From contig NZ_UGNW01000001.1 in assembly GCF_900452515.1 (NCBI RefSeq), forward strand, positions 2,666,001 to 2,730,000: DNA of 64,000 nt. Reading direction: 5' to 3'. The DNA comes from Legionella birminghamensis (GTDB lineage: Bacteria > Pseudomonadota > Gammaproteobacteria > Legionellales > Legionellaceae). Position numbers and translations under genes: made by a program. Shown here piece by piece: positions 8,581 through 16,157 of the stretch. The notes below the pieces were generated by a model. That model worked only from the letters and a program-made list of their open reading frames with translations. It was not told the origin of the DNA and searched no databases. The stretch's first letter is position 1. Each line of letters begins with the position of its first letter.

Positions 8581-9855
8581 TTATTCCCCCCCACCAGCAG
8601 CTGAGTGTTTACCATCTCTTTCTTCAAAAATCATGATGGGTTTATTGGTATTACTGACTACACTCTCGTCAACAACAACCTTCTGGATCCCTTCAAGTGA
8701 CGGCAATTCATACATGGTGTCTAAAAGAAGATTTTCAAGGATCGTTCGTAAACCGCGAGCACCAATTTTTCGCTCCAATGCTTTTTTGGCAATTTGCCGC
8801 AATGCATCATCCCGGAATTCAAGCTCAACAGACTCCATTTTAAATAAAGCCTGGAATTGCTTGGTTAATGAATTTTTTGGACGGGTCAGGATGTCGACCA
8901 AAGCATCTTCGTCAAGTTCATGAAGTGTCGTTACAACGGGTAAACGACCGACGAATTCTGGAATCAAACCATATTTAACCAGATCTTCAGACTCCAGCTC
9001 ATCAAGAATCTTTTCGTTGGCTTTGCTGTCTTTGGAGTTCTTCAACTGGGCAGCAAATCCAATACCTGATTTGTCGCTTCGTTCACGGATCACTTTCTCA
9101 AGACCAGCGAAGGCCCCCCCGCAAATAAAGAGAATATTTGAGGTATCTACTTGTAAAAATTCCTGCTGCGGATGTTTACGGCCGCCTTGTGGAGGTACAG
9201 AAGCAATGGTACCTTCAATTAATTTCAGCAAAGCCTGCTGTACACCCTCTCCAGATACATCGCGTGTAATCGAGGGGTTATCCGACTTGCGGGAAATCTT
9301 GTCGATTTCATCGATATAGACAATACCTTGTTGCGCTTTATCTACATCGTAATCGCATTTCTGCAACAGTTTCTGGATAATATTCTCTACGTCCTCCCCT
9401 ACATAGCCGGCTTCAGTCAGTGTAGTGGCGTCAGCAATGGTAAACGGAACATTTAGTAAGCGTGCCAGCGTTTGGGCAAGCAAGGTTTTTCCGCTTCCAG
9501 TAGGACCAATCAGCAAAATATTACTTTTACCCAGTTCTACACCATCCTGGGGCTTATGTTGCAGACGTTTGTAGTGATTATAAACAGCAACAGACAATAC
9601 TTTCTTGGCATGGGGCTGTCCAATAACATATTCATCCAGGAACTTTGAGATTTCCTTGGGTGTTGGTAAATGTGTCTCGGTATCTTCTATCGTCTCTTGT
9701 GTTTCTTCTCGAATGATATCATTGCACAACTCGACACATTCATCGCACACAAAAACTGAAGGACCTGCAATTAATTTTTTGACCTCGTGCTGGCTTTTGC
9801 CACAAAATGAGCAATACAGAATTTTTTCGCCATCACCTTTACCGGTTTTACTCAT
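8581..9855 (-). CDS. clpX: ClpX, ATP-binding unfoldase subunit of ClpXP
   Basis: A 424-residue AAA+ unfoldase. The N-terminal zinc-binding domain has four Cys at residues 15, 18, 37 and 40. Walker A is GPTGSGKT near residue 119, Walker B is in VYIDEIDK, and the ClpP-contacting IGF-type loop is seen as SGIGF. It unfolds tagged substrates and feeds them to ClpP. I place the start at the ATG at 9855, giving the standard N-terminus MSKTGKG and a GAGAGGG ribosome site at the right distance; a TTG two codons upstream is less likely. It lies downstream of clpP with a 280-bp gap that contains a stem-loop. Confidence 0.97.
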   Translation of the reverse strand: MSKTGKGDGEKILYCSFCGKSQHEVKKLIAGPSVFVCDECVELCNDIIREETQETIEDTETHLPTPKEISKFLDEYVIGQPHAKKVLSVAVYNHYKRLQHKPQDGVELGKSNILLIGPTGSGKTLLAQTLARLLNVPFTIADATTLTEAGYVGEDVENIIQKLLQKCDYDVDKAQQGIVYIDEIDKISRKSDNPSITRDVSGEGVQQALLKLIEGTIASVPPQGGRKHPQQEFLQVDTSNILFICGGAFAGLEKVIRERSDKSGIGFAAQLKNSKDSKANEKILDELESEDLVKYGLIPEFVGRLPVVTTLHELDEDALVDILTRPKNSLTKQFQALFKMESVELEFRDDALRQIAKKALERKIGARGLRTILENLLLDTMYELPSLEGIQKVVVDESVVSNTNKPIMIFEERDGKHSAAGGGE

Positions 9856-10102
9856 TAACAAACCCTCTCGTGCCGATTCCTCTTATCAGGAATTCAATTT
9901 TAAATTTAGGGATTCGGCAGCAAAAATAATTTTTTGTTGCCAAACCTGATTGCTTCCATCTGCTCTGCGATGGGATATCAGACCTAACAAATAGCAATCT
10001 AGTAAAATTTTAGACAATCAATAAAAATAAGCCAAGTAGATAATGACCTAGTGCAAGTGTAGACTGGGCTACATTGCATAATATTATAACTTAAACCGAA
10101 CT

Positions 10103-10122
10103 GCTGGGCTTTTCAGCCCAGC
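10103..10122. repeat. Stem-loop downstream of clpP
   Basis: A perfect 8-bp stem, GCTGGGCT-TTTC-AGCCCAGC, lies 13 bases after the clpP stop. The same stem, with one loop base changed, occurs at 32440-32459. There is no T-run, so it may act as a transcript-end stabiliser or weak attenuator. The rest of the gap up to clpX shows nothing I can name. Confidence 0.75.
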
Positions 10123-10135
10123 TTAAGGCCTTGGA

Positions 10136-10783
10136 TTAGCCAGCCTGTTCAGGTGTTGCAAATGCATTACGGTCGTAGAGCACTTTGTCAATTAATCCGT
10201 ATTCTTTGGCTTGAGACGCACTCATAAAGTTATCTCTTTCGGTATCACGCATAATTTGATCTGGCGTTTTATTAGTGTGCTTTGCCATGATGCTGTTTAA
10301 GCGTTCACGCACTGCCAGTGTTTCACGGGCATGGATTTCGATATCTGTAGCCTGGCCGCGATATCCGCCCAGTGGTTGATGAATCATCACTCTGGAATTA
10401 GGCAGACAAAAGCGCTTGCCCTCAGCTCCGGCGCAAAGCAACAAGGCTGCTGCACTGGCCGCCTGGCCAATGCAGAGTGTACTTACATCCGGTTTGATAA
10501 ACTGTATGGTATCGTAAATTGCCAGACCTGCTGTAACGACGCCTCCGGGTGAATTGATATACAGATAAATATCTTTATCCGGATTTTCAGATTCAAGAAA
10601 GAGGAGTTGAGCTACAACCAGATTAGCCATATGGTCTTCAACTTCACCCAATAGAAAAATAATACGGTCTTTCAACAGTCTTGAGTAAATATCATAGGAA
10701 CGCTCCCCTCTTGATGTTTGCTCAATAACCATTGGTACGAGGCCGCTGGCATTTCTTATCAGATTATCTGGATGACCTGCCAT
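10136..10783 (-). CDS. clpP: ClpP, proteolytic subunit of Clp protease
   Basis: A 215-residue serine peptidase of normal length. The catalytic triad is visible: Ser110 in GQAASAA, His135 in MIHQPLGG and Asp184 in TERDNFMS. The usual GQAASMG box reads GQAASAA here, a minor variation that keeps the nucleophile. ClpP forms a 14-mer degradation chamber served by ClpX. Its start lies 4 bases after the tig stop, so tig and clpP are almost certainly co-transcribed. Confidence 0.97.
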   Translation of the reverse strand: MAGHPDNLIRNASGLVPMVIEQTSRGERSYDIYSRLLKDRIIFLLGEVEDHMANLVVAQLLFLESENPDKDIYLYINSPGGVVTAGLAIYDTIQFIKPDVSTLCIGQAASAAALLLCAGAEGKRFCLPNSRVMIHQPLGGYRGQATDIEIHARETLAVRERLNSIMAKHTNKTPDQIMRDTERDNFMSASQAKEYGLIDKVLYDRNAFATPEQAG

Positions 10784-10787
10784 TTGT

Positions 10788-12119
10788 TTACTCTCCTTTC
10801 TCAGTGTTGTCCCTTTTTGGATTCATTACTTCATCATACGACATTTGCTTTTCAATGAGTTTAGCACTTTCAGCAATTTTTTCAGAAACCATTTCTTCCA
10901 TCACCAACGCTTCAACTTCCGCAGTGCGTTCTTTGCTATTACGGTACCAGTTACGTAACTCATCTGGATTCTCATAAGCACTGGCGAATTTGTCGATCAT
11001 TGCATCAACGCGTTCATTATCGGCTTTTAATTCATGTACTTTGACATATTCTGAAAATAACAGACCAAGGTGAACGCGACGTTTGGCTTGCTCTTCAAAT
11101 AACTCTCTTGGGAAATCAGGAATCTTTTCATTTTCATGATGGGCATGCCCAAAAAGGCGATGATACATATCATGTTTCAGATGTTCAATTTCCTGGTCAA
11201 TAAGCGCTGCTGGCAAGTCAAAGCTGTTAACGGACATCAATTCATTAAAAATTCGTTCACGATTCATTGAACTGACGCGACGCTCAAGTTCTCGAGTCAT
11301 ATTTTCCCTGATATCTTTTTTCAGAGCAGCCACTCCGCCCTCTTTGATGCCGAATTTTTCAGCAAAGCTGTCATCTAATGCAGGGAGCTCGCCTTCGTAT
11401 ACTTTATGGATAGTAATTTGGAATACAGCTTCTTTTCCAGCCAGTTCCTGGTGACCATAGTCGGAAGGAAATGTCACTTTGATATCAAAGGATTTACCTG
11501 CTTCACCGCCAACAAGTCCGTCTTCAAAACCAGGAATCATTGAGCCGGAACCAATAACAATTTCATAATGTTCCGCACTGCCGCCTTCAAATGGCTTATC
11601 GTCGATAAAGCCCTTGAAGTCGAGGTCAACTTTATCGCCTTGCGCCACGGCACGGGACACTTCTTTCCAGACCTTATTTTGTTCCTGCAGTTTGTTAATC
11701 ATTTCATCAACATCCGCATCACTGATTACTGATTTGACAACTTCTATTTCCTGACCACTCAGTTCGGTAATTTTAATTTCAGGAAATACTTCAAAAACTG
11801 CGGTATATTTGAAGTCCTTGCCTTCTTCGAGCTCTTCAGGTTCAACAAAAGGGGATCCCGCTGGAATCAATTCGTTGTTTTTCAGTGCTTCGTAAAGCGT
11901 TGACTGGACCATTTCACGGGCAACTTCTTCACGTACACCTTTGGAGAAACGGTTTTTCACGACATCCATTGGCACTTTTCCTGGTCGAAAACCGGCAACT
12001 TTGGCTTTACGTGCAAGATCACGTAAACGCGATTTAACCTCATCTTCAACTTTTTCGGTAGGCACGCTAACGGTAATCTTACGCTCCAGACCATTCAGGG
12101 CTTCAACAGAAATTTGCAT
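10788..12119 (-). CDS. tig: Trigger factor, ribosome-associated chaperone
   Basis: A 443-residue protein with the three-part trigger-factor architecture. The N-terminal ribosome-binding domain carries the signature region GFRPGKVP near residue 44. The FKBP-type PPIase domain lies at about 155-245 ([11 protein letters not shown] and [13 protein letters not shown]). The helical C-terminal chaperone arms follow. It binds nascent chains at the ribosomal tunnel exit. The gene begins 33 bases after tRNA-Leu and leads into clpP, so the cluster couples translation, folding and degradation. Confidence 0.97.
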   Translation of the reverse strand: MQISVEALNGLERKITVSVPTEKVEDEVKSRLRDLARKAKVAGFRPGKVPMDVVKNRFSKGVREEVAREMVQSTLYEALKNNELIPAGSPFVEPEELEEGKDFKYTAVFEVFPEIKITELSGQEIEVVKSVISDADVDEMINKLQEQNKVWKEVSRAVAQGDKVDLDFKGFIDDKPFEGGSAEHYEIVIGSGSMIPGFEDGLVGGEAGKSFDIKVTFPSDYGHQELAGKEAVFQITIHKVYEGELPALDDSFAEKFGIKEGGVAALKKDIRENMTRELERRVSSMNRERIFNELMSVNSFDLPAALIDQEIEHLKHDMYHRLFGHAHHENEKIPDFPRELFEEQAKRRVHLGLLFSEYVKVHELKADNERVDAMIDKFASAYENPDELRNWYRNSKERTAEVEALVMEEMVSEKIAESAKLIEKQMSYDEVMNPKRDNTEKGE

Positions 12120-12152
12120 CTAGTCACCTCTTGGATATTTTTTATCATGTAA

Positions 12153-12237
12153 TGGTGCGAAAGGAGAGACTCGAACTCTCACGGGTTACCCCACTGGAAC
12201 CTAAATCCAGCGCGTCTACCAGTTCCGCCACTTTCGC
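12153..12237 (-). tRNA. tRNA-Leu (TAG)
   Basis: An 85-base class II tRNA with a long variable arm. The acceptor is GCGAAAG with CTTTCGC, then A and CCA. The anticodon stem CTGGA/TCCAG encloses TTTAGGT, giving anticodon TAG. It lies just upstream of tig. Confidence 0.95.
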
Positions 12238-12400
12238 AAAACAGGGTGGAATTATCGAACAGTATGACTTGGTTGTAAAGACTCGGATGCGAATCTTTAG
12301 CCTTGAATTTTGATACAACCAGAAAACGTGGTCGACTATATAGTATAGTTGTTTTCCAGCATGACCTGCTAACCAATTCAGACTCATTGATGTTTATAAA

Positions 12401-12477
12401 TGGGGTGAACGATGGGACTCGAACCCACGACAACCGGGATCACAACCCGGGGCTCTACCAACTGAGCTACGCTCACC
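12401..12477 (-). tRNA. tRNA-His (GTG)
   Basis: A 77-base cloverleaf including G at position -1 paired with C73 and an encoded CCA. The anticodon loop contains TTGTGAT, giving GTG. A 163-base gap without an evident gene separates it from tRNA-Leu. Confidence 0.95.
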
Positions 12478-12500
12478 ATCTCGGAATACTGCACTTAGGC

Positions 12501-12577
12501 TGGCACGCCCGGCAGGATTCGAACCTGCTACCCTCGGCTTAGAAGGCCGATGCTCTATCCAGATGAGCTACGGGCGC
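12501..12577 (-). tRNA. tRNA-Arg (TCT)
   Basis: A 77-base cloverleaf with encoded CCA. The acceptor is GCGCCCG with CGGGCGT, and the anticodon loop contains CTTCTAA, giving TCT. Confidence 0.95.
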
Positions 12578-12587
12578 AAAAAAAATT

Positions 12588-12664
12588 TGGTCGGGGTGGA
12601 GGGATTCGAACCCCCGACATTCTGCTCCCAAAGCAGACGCGCTACCAGACTGCGCTACACCCCG
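12588..12664 (-). tRNA. tRNA-Pro (TGG)
   Basis: A 77-base cloverleaf with encoded CCA. The acceptor begins CGGGGTG, and the anticodon loop contains TTTGGGA, giving TGG. It is the first tRNA of the Pro-Arg-His-Leu cluster, and its 5' end faces the tyrosine recombinase gene. Confidence 0.95.
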
Positions 12665-12690
12665 CAAACCCGTCCTAGGACAGAGCGCAG

Positions 12691-12719
12691 ATAATACCTC
12701 TTGATTTTAGTAAGGTCAA
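12691..12719 (-). promoter_or_regulatory. Sigma-70 promoter of the tRNA Pro-Arg-His-Leu cluster
   Basis: On the minus strand, TTGACC (12714-12719) and TATTAT (12691-12696) are spaced by exactly 17 bases. A GC-rich discriminator follows, and the mature tRNA-Pro 5' end is 26 bases beyond the -10 box. The GC-rich discriminator is typical of stable-RNA promoters under stringent control. Confidence 0.75.
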
Positions 12720-12747
12720 CATTTTAGAGAATAAATTTTTATTTGTT

Positions 12748-14061
12748 GTGAAACAAAGGGCTGTACCGATGATACAACACCGTTGCTACCAGGCTTGCGC
12801 TCGGGTTAACATATTTAAGAAATGCTATAGAGTCCTTAAGATGAAGAAAAAATTGCTGCCGCTCTTCGATAGCCTGGATCAGCTGGGAAAAAATCAAGAT
12901 CATGTCATTCTGCCCTCTCCCGATTGCTATGCCGACTTTATGCATACCCTGAATTTTCTAAGAAGCTACTGTGGCAGTCTTGGGACGTTTAACAGTTACC
13001 GCCGGGAAGCAGAACGCCTTCTGCAATGGTGCTGGTTAGTCAGACACTGCAGTTTAAAGGAATTAAAGCGAGAGGATATTGAAGCATTTATCCGATTTTG
13101 CCAGCATCCGCCGCTGAACTGGATTAGTGTAAAAAAGGTGCCTCGTTTTATTGAAAAAGAAGGCAAGCGCCAGCCCAATGAAGCCTGGCGGCCTTTTGTA
13201 GCGACTATCAGTAAAGCAGCCCGCAAACAGGGACAAGCGGTTTCAATTGAGCAATTCTCCCTCTCCCAGGGAGCAATTCAGGAAATATTTGCAATTCTAA
13301 GCACCTTGTTCAATTTTCTGATCGCTGAAGAATATATGGTTTCAAATCCAGTTGCGCTAATCCGGCAGAAAAGTAAATTTATTCGCAAAAGACAGCAGAA
13401 TGCGCCTGTAAGAAGGCTTAGCCTGCTGCAATGGCAGGCAGTATTGGACGCAGCAGAAACATTAGCCGCTGAAGATCCGGAAAAGCACGAACGTACCCGT
13501 TTCATTCTGAGTATGCTGTTTGGCATGTATCTACGTATTTCAGAGCTGGCTGCCAGCGAGCGCTGGATTCCCAGCATGAATGATTTTTCAAGAGACAGTA
13601 ATGGCTTCTGGTGGTTTACTACGATTGGCAAGGGCAATAAGGAGCGCCAAATCGCTGTCAGCGATGCCATGCTTGATAGCCTAAGCCGCTGGCGTCGATT
13701 TCTGGGCCTGTCCAATCTGCCTACGGCAGCTGACAACAGCCCTCTGATTCCTAAAATTCGTGGAAATGGCCCAATGACTGACACAGCCCCTCTTCGCCGC
13801 CTGGTGCAGACCTGTTTTGATTTGGCGGCTGAGCAGCTGCGCCGCGAAAATTTTATTGAAGAAGCCGATGCACTGAGCACTGCTACAGTGCACTGGCTGA
13901 GGCACACCGGGATTTCAGAGGACGTCAAAATTCGTCCGAGAGAACATGTGCGCGATGATGCCGGCCATAGTTCAAGCGCTACGACTGATCGCTATATCGA
14001 TATTGAGAAAGCGGAGCGCTATCGTTCGGCGAAAAAGAAACTCATTGAGCCCTGTGATTAA
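12748..14061 (+). CDS. Tyrosine recombinase / phage-type integrase
   Basis: 437 residues from a GTG start; an ATG at 12841 (406 residues) is a credible alternative. An N-terminal SAM-like core-binding domain is followed by a catalytic domain with all expected residues: Arg263 in LRISEL, Lys295 in GKGNKER, His382 and Arg385 in HWLRH, His407 in AGH, and the nucleophile Tyr416 in DRYIDI. Such enzymes excise and integrate islands or resolve chromosome dimers. It sits between the tRNA cluster and the T6SS locus. It faces the 5' end of tRNA-Pro, not the 3' end used by most tRNA-targeting integrases, and I found no duplicated tRNA fragment, so its att site is unknown. Confidence 0.85.
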   Translation: MKQRAVPMIQHRCYQACARVNIFKKCYRVLKMKKKLLPLFDSLDQLGKNQDHVILPSPDCYADFMHTLNFLRSYCGSLGTFNSYRREAERLLQWCWLVRHCSLKELKREDIEAFIRFCQHPPLNWISVKKVPRFIEKEGKRQPNEAWRPFVATISKAARKQGQAVSIEQFSLSQGAIQEIFAILSTLFNFLIAEEYMVSNPVALIRQKSKFIRKRQQNAPVRRLSLLQWQAVLDAAETLAAEDPEKHERTRFILSMLFGMYLRISELAASERWIPSMNDFSRDSNGFWWFTTIGKGNKERQIAVSDAMLDSLSRWRRFLGLSNLPTAADNSPLIPKIRGNGPMTDTAPLRRLVQTCFDLAAEQLRRENFIEEADALSTATVHWLRHTGISEDVKIRPREHVRDDAGHSSSATTDRYIDIEKAERYRSAKKKLIEPCD

Positions 14062-14065
14062 TTTT

Positions 14066-14470
14066 TTAGGCCATTACACCCACAACATTTACTTGAGAGG
14101 GCACTGAGTAAACTGATTCTGTATTACCTGTATTTGCAGTACCAGTAGTATCTCCCACATTGCAGGCAGGTAAGCCATCGAGTAATACATTGGGCAAGCC
14201 TGTCAGCGGCTGGAATATACCCTGAGTTGTTTTCGACTTCACTCCCCCCAACTTCCCCGGCTCATCACCATTGGAAGTCCAGATATAGGTAAGGATGTTA
14301 CAGCTAGGTGCCATATCGATTAATATATTGGGGACAAAAAGCACGCTGTTAACCCAGGTAGCAATATTGGGAAACGGTGTTGGCTCTTCAGGAGGAACCA
14401 CGCAAACATCGGTGTTTCCCAGGGTTGTTACCGAGCCCCCCCACATACATGCCATGGTCATTATTTTCAC
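14066..14470 (-). CDS. DUF4150 PAAR-like T6SS spike-tip protein
   Basis: 134 residues with the DUF4150 (PAAR-like) pattern: an early CMWGGSVTT segment, PTPFPNI, NILIDMAPSCN and a second half GLPNVLLDGLPACNVGDTTG. PAAR-like proteins cap the VgrG spike and often carry or recruit effectors. This copy is the bare domain with no C-terminal toxin extension. Its GTG start overlaps the stop of the upstream DUF3540 gene (GTGA), so the two are translationally coupled; ATG codons at 14461 and 14455 are alternatives. It ends the T6SS gene cluster and is convergent with the recombinase. Confidence 0.85.
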   Translation of the reverse strand: MKIMTMACMWGGSVTTLGNTDVCVVPPEEPTPFPNIATWVNSVLFVPNILIDMAPSCNILTYIWTSNGDEPGKLGGVKSKTTQGIFQPLTGLPNVLLDGLPACNVGDTTGTANTGNTESVYSVPSQVNVVGVMA

Positions 14471-15069
14471 CCAAGATGAATTTGTTTTGCTTTTATTTTT
14501 GCATCGTCTTCAGCAATCAAGCTTAGCTCACCGCAATCTACCCGGTAATTCTTTTTTATAATGCTTCGCAAACGCCCCAGTACCTGATGCTCCAAATCCT
14601 CTACCCATTGGAAAAGACGAATCGCCTGTAAATTGAATGTATCACAGATTTCCTCAATTGTTTTAGCGAAAAACTTCAAGCGATGAAAATGGAAACTGCA
14701 TTCATTTCCTTCAAATTTGCTGTGCTGCAAATGAAAACGGGATTGATCGGCATTTAGTGTCAACTCGGTGGCATTCAGGGCGATTAACGGTGCCTTGATT
14801 TCAATCGGTTGTTGCAGGCTGATGCTTGATCTGCAATTATTCTTTCTATTTAAAATGGCAAGAATATAAACTTCCTCGTCCCCCAGATAGGCCATTACTT
14901 CATCATCAACCAATGGCTCAAATAAACAGGAAAACGCCTGTTTTGCTTTGACAATAGAATTGAGGAAGGAAAACTTTAAATGGAAATGCCCACCCTCGAT
15001 GAATTTTACAGCCGCAGGGTAAATGCCCCCTGTACCGGCCACTCCCAGAATTTCACTTTCTTTTAACAT
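14467..15069 (-). CDS. DUF3540 family protein of the T6SS accessory module
   Basis: A 200-residue protein resembling DUF3540 proteins, which are typically encoded beside DUF2169, pentapeptide and DUF4150 genes in T6SS loci. The middle (about 85-125) alternates hydrophobic and polar residues in a beta-rich manner (IEIKAPLIALNATELTLNAD); the C-terminal half is helical and ends AKIKAKQIHLG. The biochemical role is not established. Coupling to the PAAR-like gene suggests that it acts with the spike tip. I see no catalytic motif. Confidence 0.7.
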   Translation of the reverse strand: MLKESEILGVAGTGGIYPAAVKFIEGGHFHLKFSFLNSIVKAKQAFSCLFEPLVDDEVMAYLGDEEVYILAILNRKNNCRSSISLQQPIEIKAPLIALNATELTLNADQSRFHLQHSKFEGNECSFHFHRLKFFAKTIEEICDTFNLQAIRLFQWVEDLEHQVLGRLRSIIKKNYRVDCGELSLIAEDDAKIKAKQIHLG

Positions 15070-15093
15070 GTTATTTTCCCTAAATGCCGAAGC

Positions 15094-16155
15094 CTAAGCC
15101 GTCTCTGCATCCCACTGTTCTGCTTTTAATAAATCCGGATTTGTTTTTTTCATATATTCCCCCGACTTGATGTTCCAATTAACCTGATACTCTTTTACAG
15201 CATGTAAAGAAGCACCATTCATATCAGCACCGGAAAAACGACAGTTTTTCAATTCGCTATGATCGAAATTTGTAGAATCAAGGCAGGTATTTTCGAAATC
15301 CGTATCCTTGATAATCGCAGAATCGAAGGTGGATTTTTTAAGATCGCAATCATTAAAAATGCAATCATCTATGACAGCACCCATGAAATTAACAGTATTT
15401 AACTGGGAATCACTGAAATCTATCGCTGTTAGTTTTGTTTCCTGGAATACTGAGGCTGTCAGGTCCATTTTTTCCAATGACAGCTGCCTGATTGTTGCCT
15501 GAAAGCAATTTAGATGGCGAATATCAATCGGTTCTAAAATAGCGGCTTTATCAATAGTGGCTTTCATTAGTGAGCAGTGAAAAAAAATACATTGCTTGAA
15601 TTCTGCGCCCTGAAGTTCTGCGCCAGTCAGGTTGCAAGCGGTCATATCCACTTTTAGAAAACTTCCACGGTCAAACAATGCTTCTGTCGCAGTTGAGCGC
15701 GACCATTGGATATTTTGCATTTGCATCGCCAGTAAATGGCATTTTGAAAAGTTACTCTGTCTAAAATCACTATTAGCAAAATGACAATTAACTAATTGGA
15801 GACCTTTGAAATCACTCTGCGCAATAATGCTGTCACTAATCGTTAATCCATTGATTTTGCTTTGATTGAATGTAGTATTTTTCCAATTGGAATGAATAAT
15901 ACCCACCTTGTTGAATGAGCAGTGAGTAAATGTATTGACTGTCATTTCAAGCTTCTCGAAAGAAACATTGTCGAAGCTGCAATGTTCGAAAACGGCGGCA
16001 AGAAATTTTAAATTTCGAAAAACACAGTTTTTAAATTGGCAGTTTAGAAATATAGGCCGTAAACTATCCAAACCAGTGAACAAAAGACCATCAAACAATT
16101 GCGCTTCAATCGTTTTGCGTTCCGATAACGCCTTTTTTATTGCCGCAAGATCCAT
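15094..16155 (-). CDS. Pentapeptide-repeat protein of the T6SS accessory module
   Basis: 353 residues, nearly all degenerate pentapeptide repeats of the A/C/S-x-F/L-x-x type, for example FKNCVF, FEHCSF, ANSDFRQSNF, CNLTGAEL and CRFSGADMNGASL. Such repeats fold as a right-handed quadrilateral beta-helix. No enzymatic motif is present. It lies 2 bases after the stop of the DUF2169/pentapeptide gene and is probably its partner or a diverged duplicate of its repeat half. A structural role near the secretion spike, or a carrier role for a small effector, is inference. Confidence 0.8.
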   Translation of the reverse strand: MDLAAIKKALSERKTIEAQLFDGLLFTGLDSLRPIFLNCQFKNCVFRNLKFLAAVFEHCSFDNVSFEKLEMTVNTFTHCSFNKVGIIHSNWKNTTFNQSKINGLTISDSIIAQSDFKGLQLVNCHFANSDFRQSNFSKCHLLAMQMQNIQWSRSTATEALFDRGSFLKVDMTACNLTGAELQGAEFKQCIFFHCSLMKATIDKAAILEPIDIRHLNCFQATIRQLSLEKMDLTASVFQETKLTAIDFSDSQLNTVNFMGAVIDDCIFNDCDLKKSTFDSAIIKDTDFENTCLDSTNFDHSELKNCRFSGADMNGASLHAVKEYQVNWNIKSGEYMKKTNPDLLKAEQWDAETA

Positions 16156-16157
16156 TA

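Noticed and set aside
12145-12545. Several open frames over the tRNA cluster
   Set aside because: They overlap well-formed tRNA genes on either strand and have no protein-like composition.
13278-13928. 216-residue antisense frame inside the recombinase gene
   Set aside because: It is a shadow of the recombinase coding strand; it is Ser/Arg/Cys-rich and has no ribosome site, while the sense frame has the full catalytic set.
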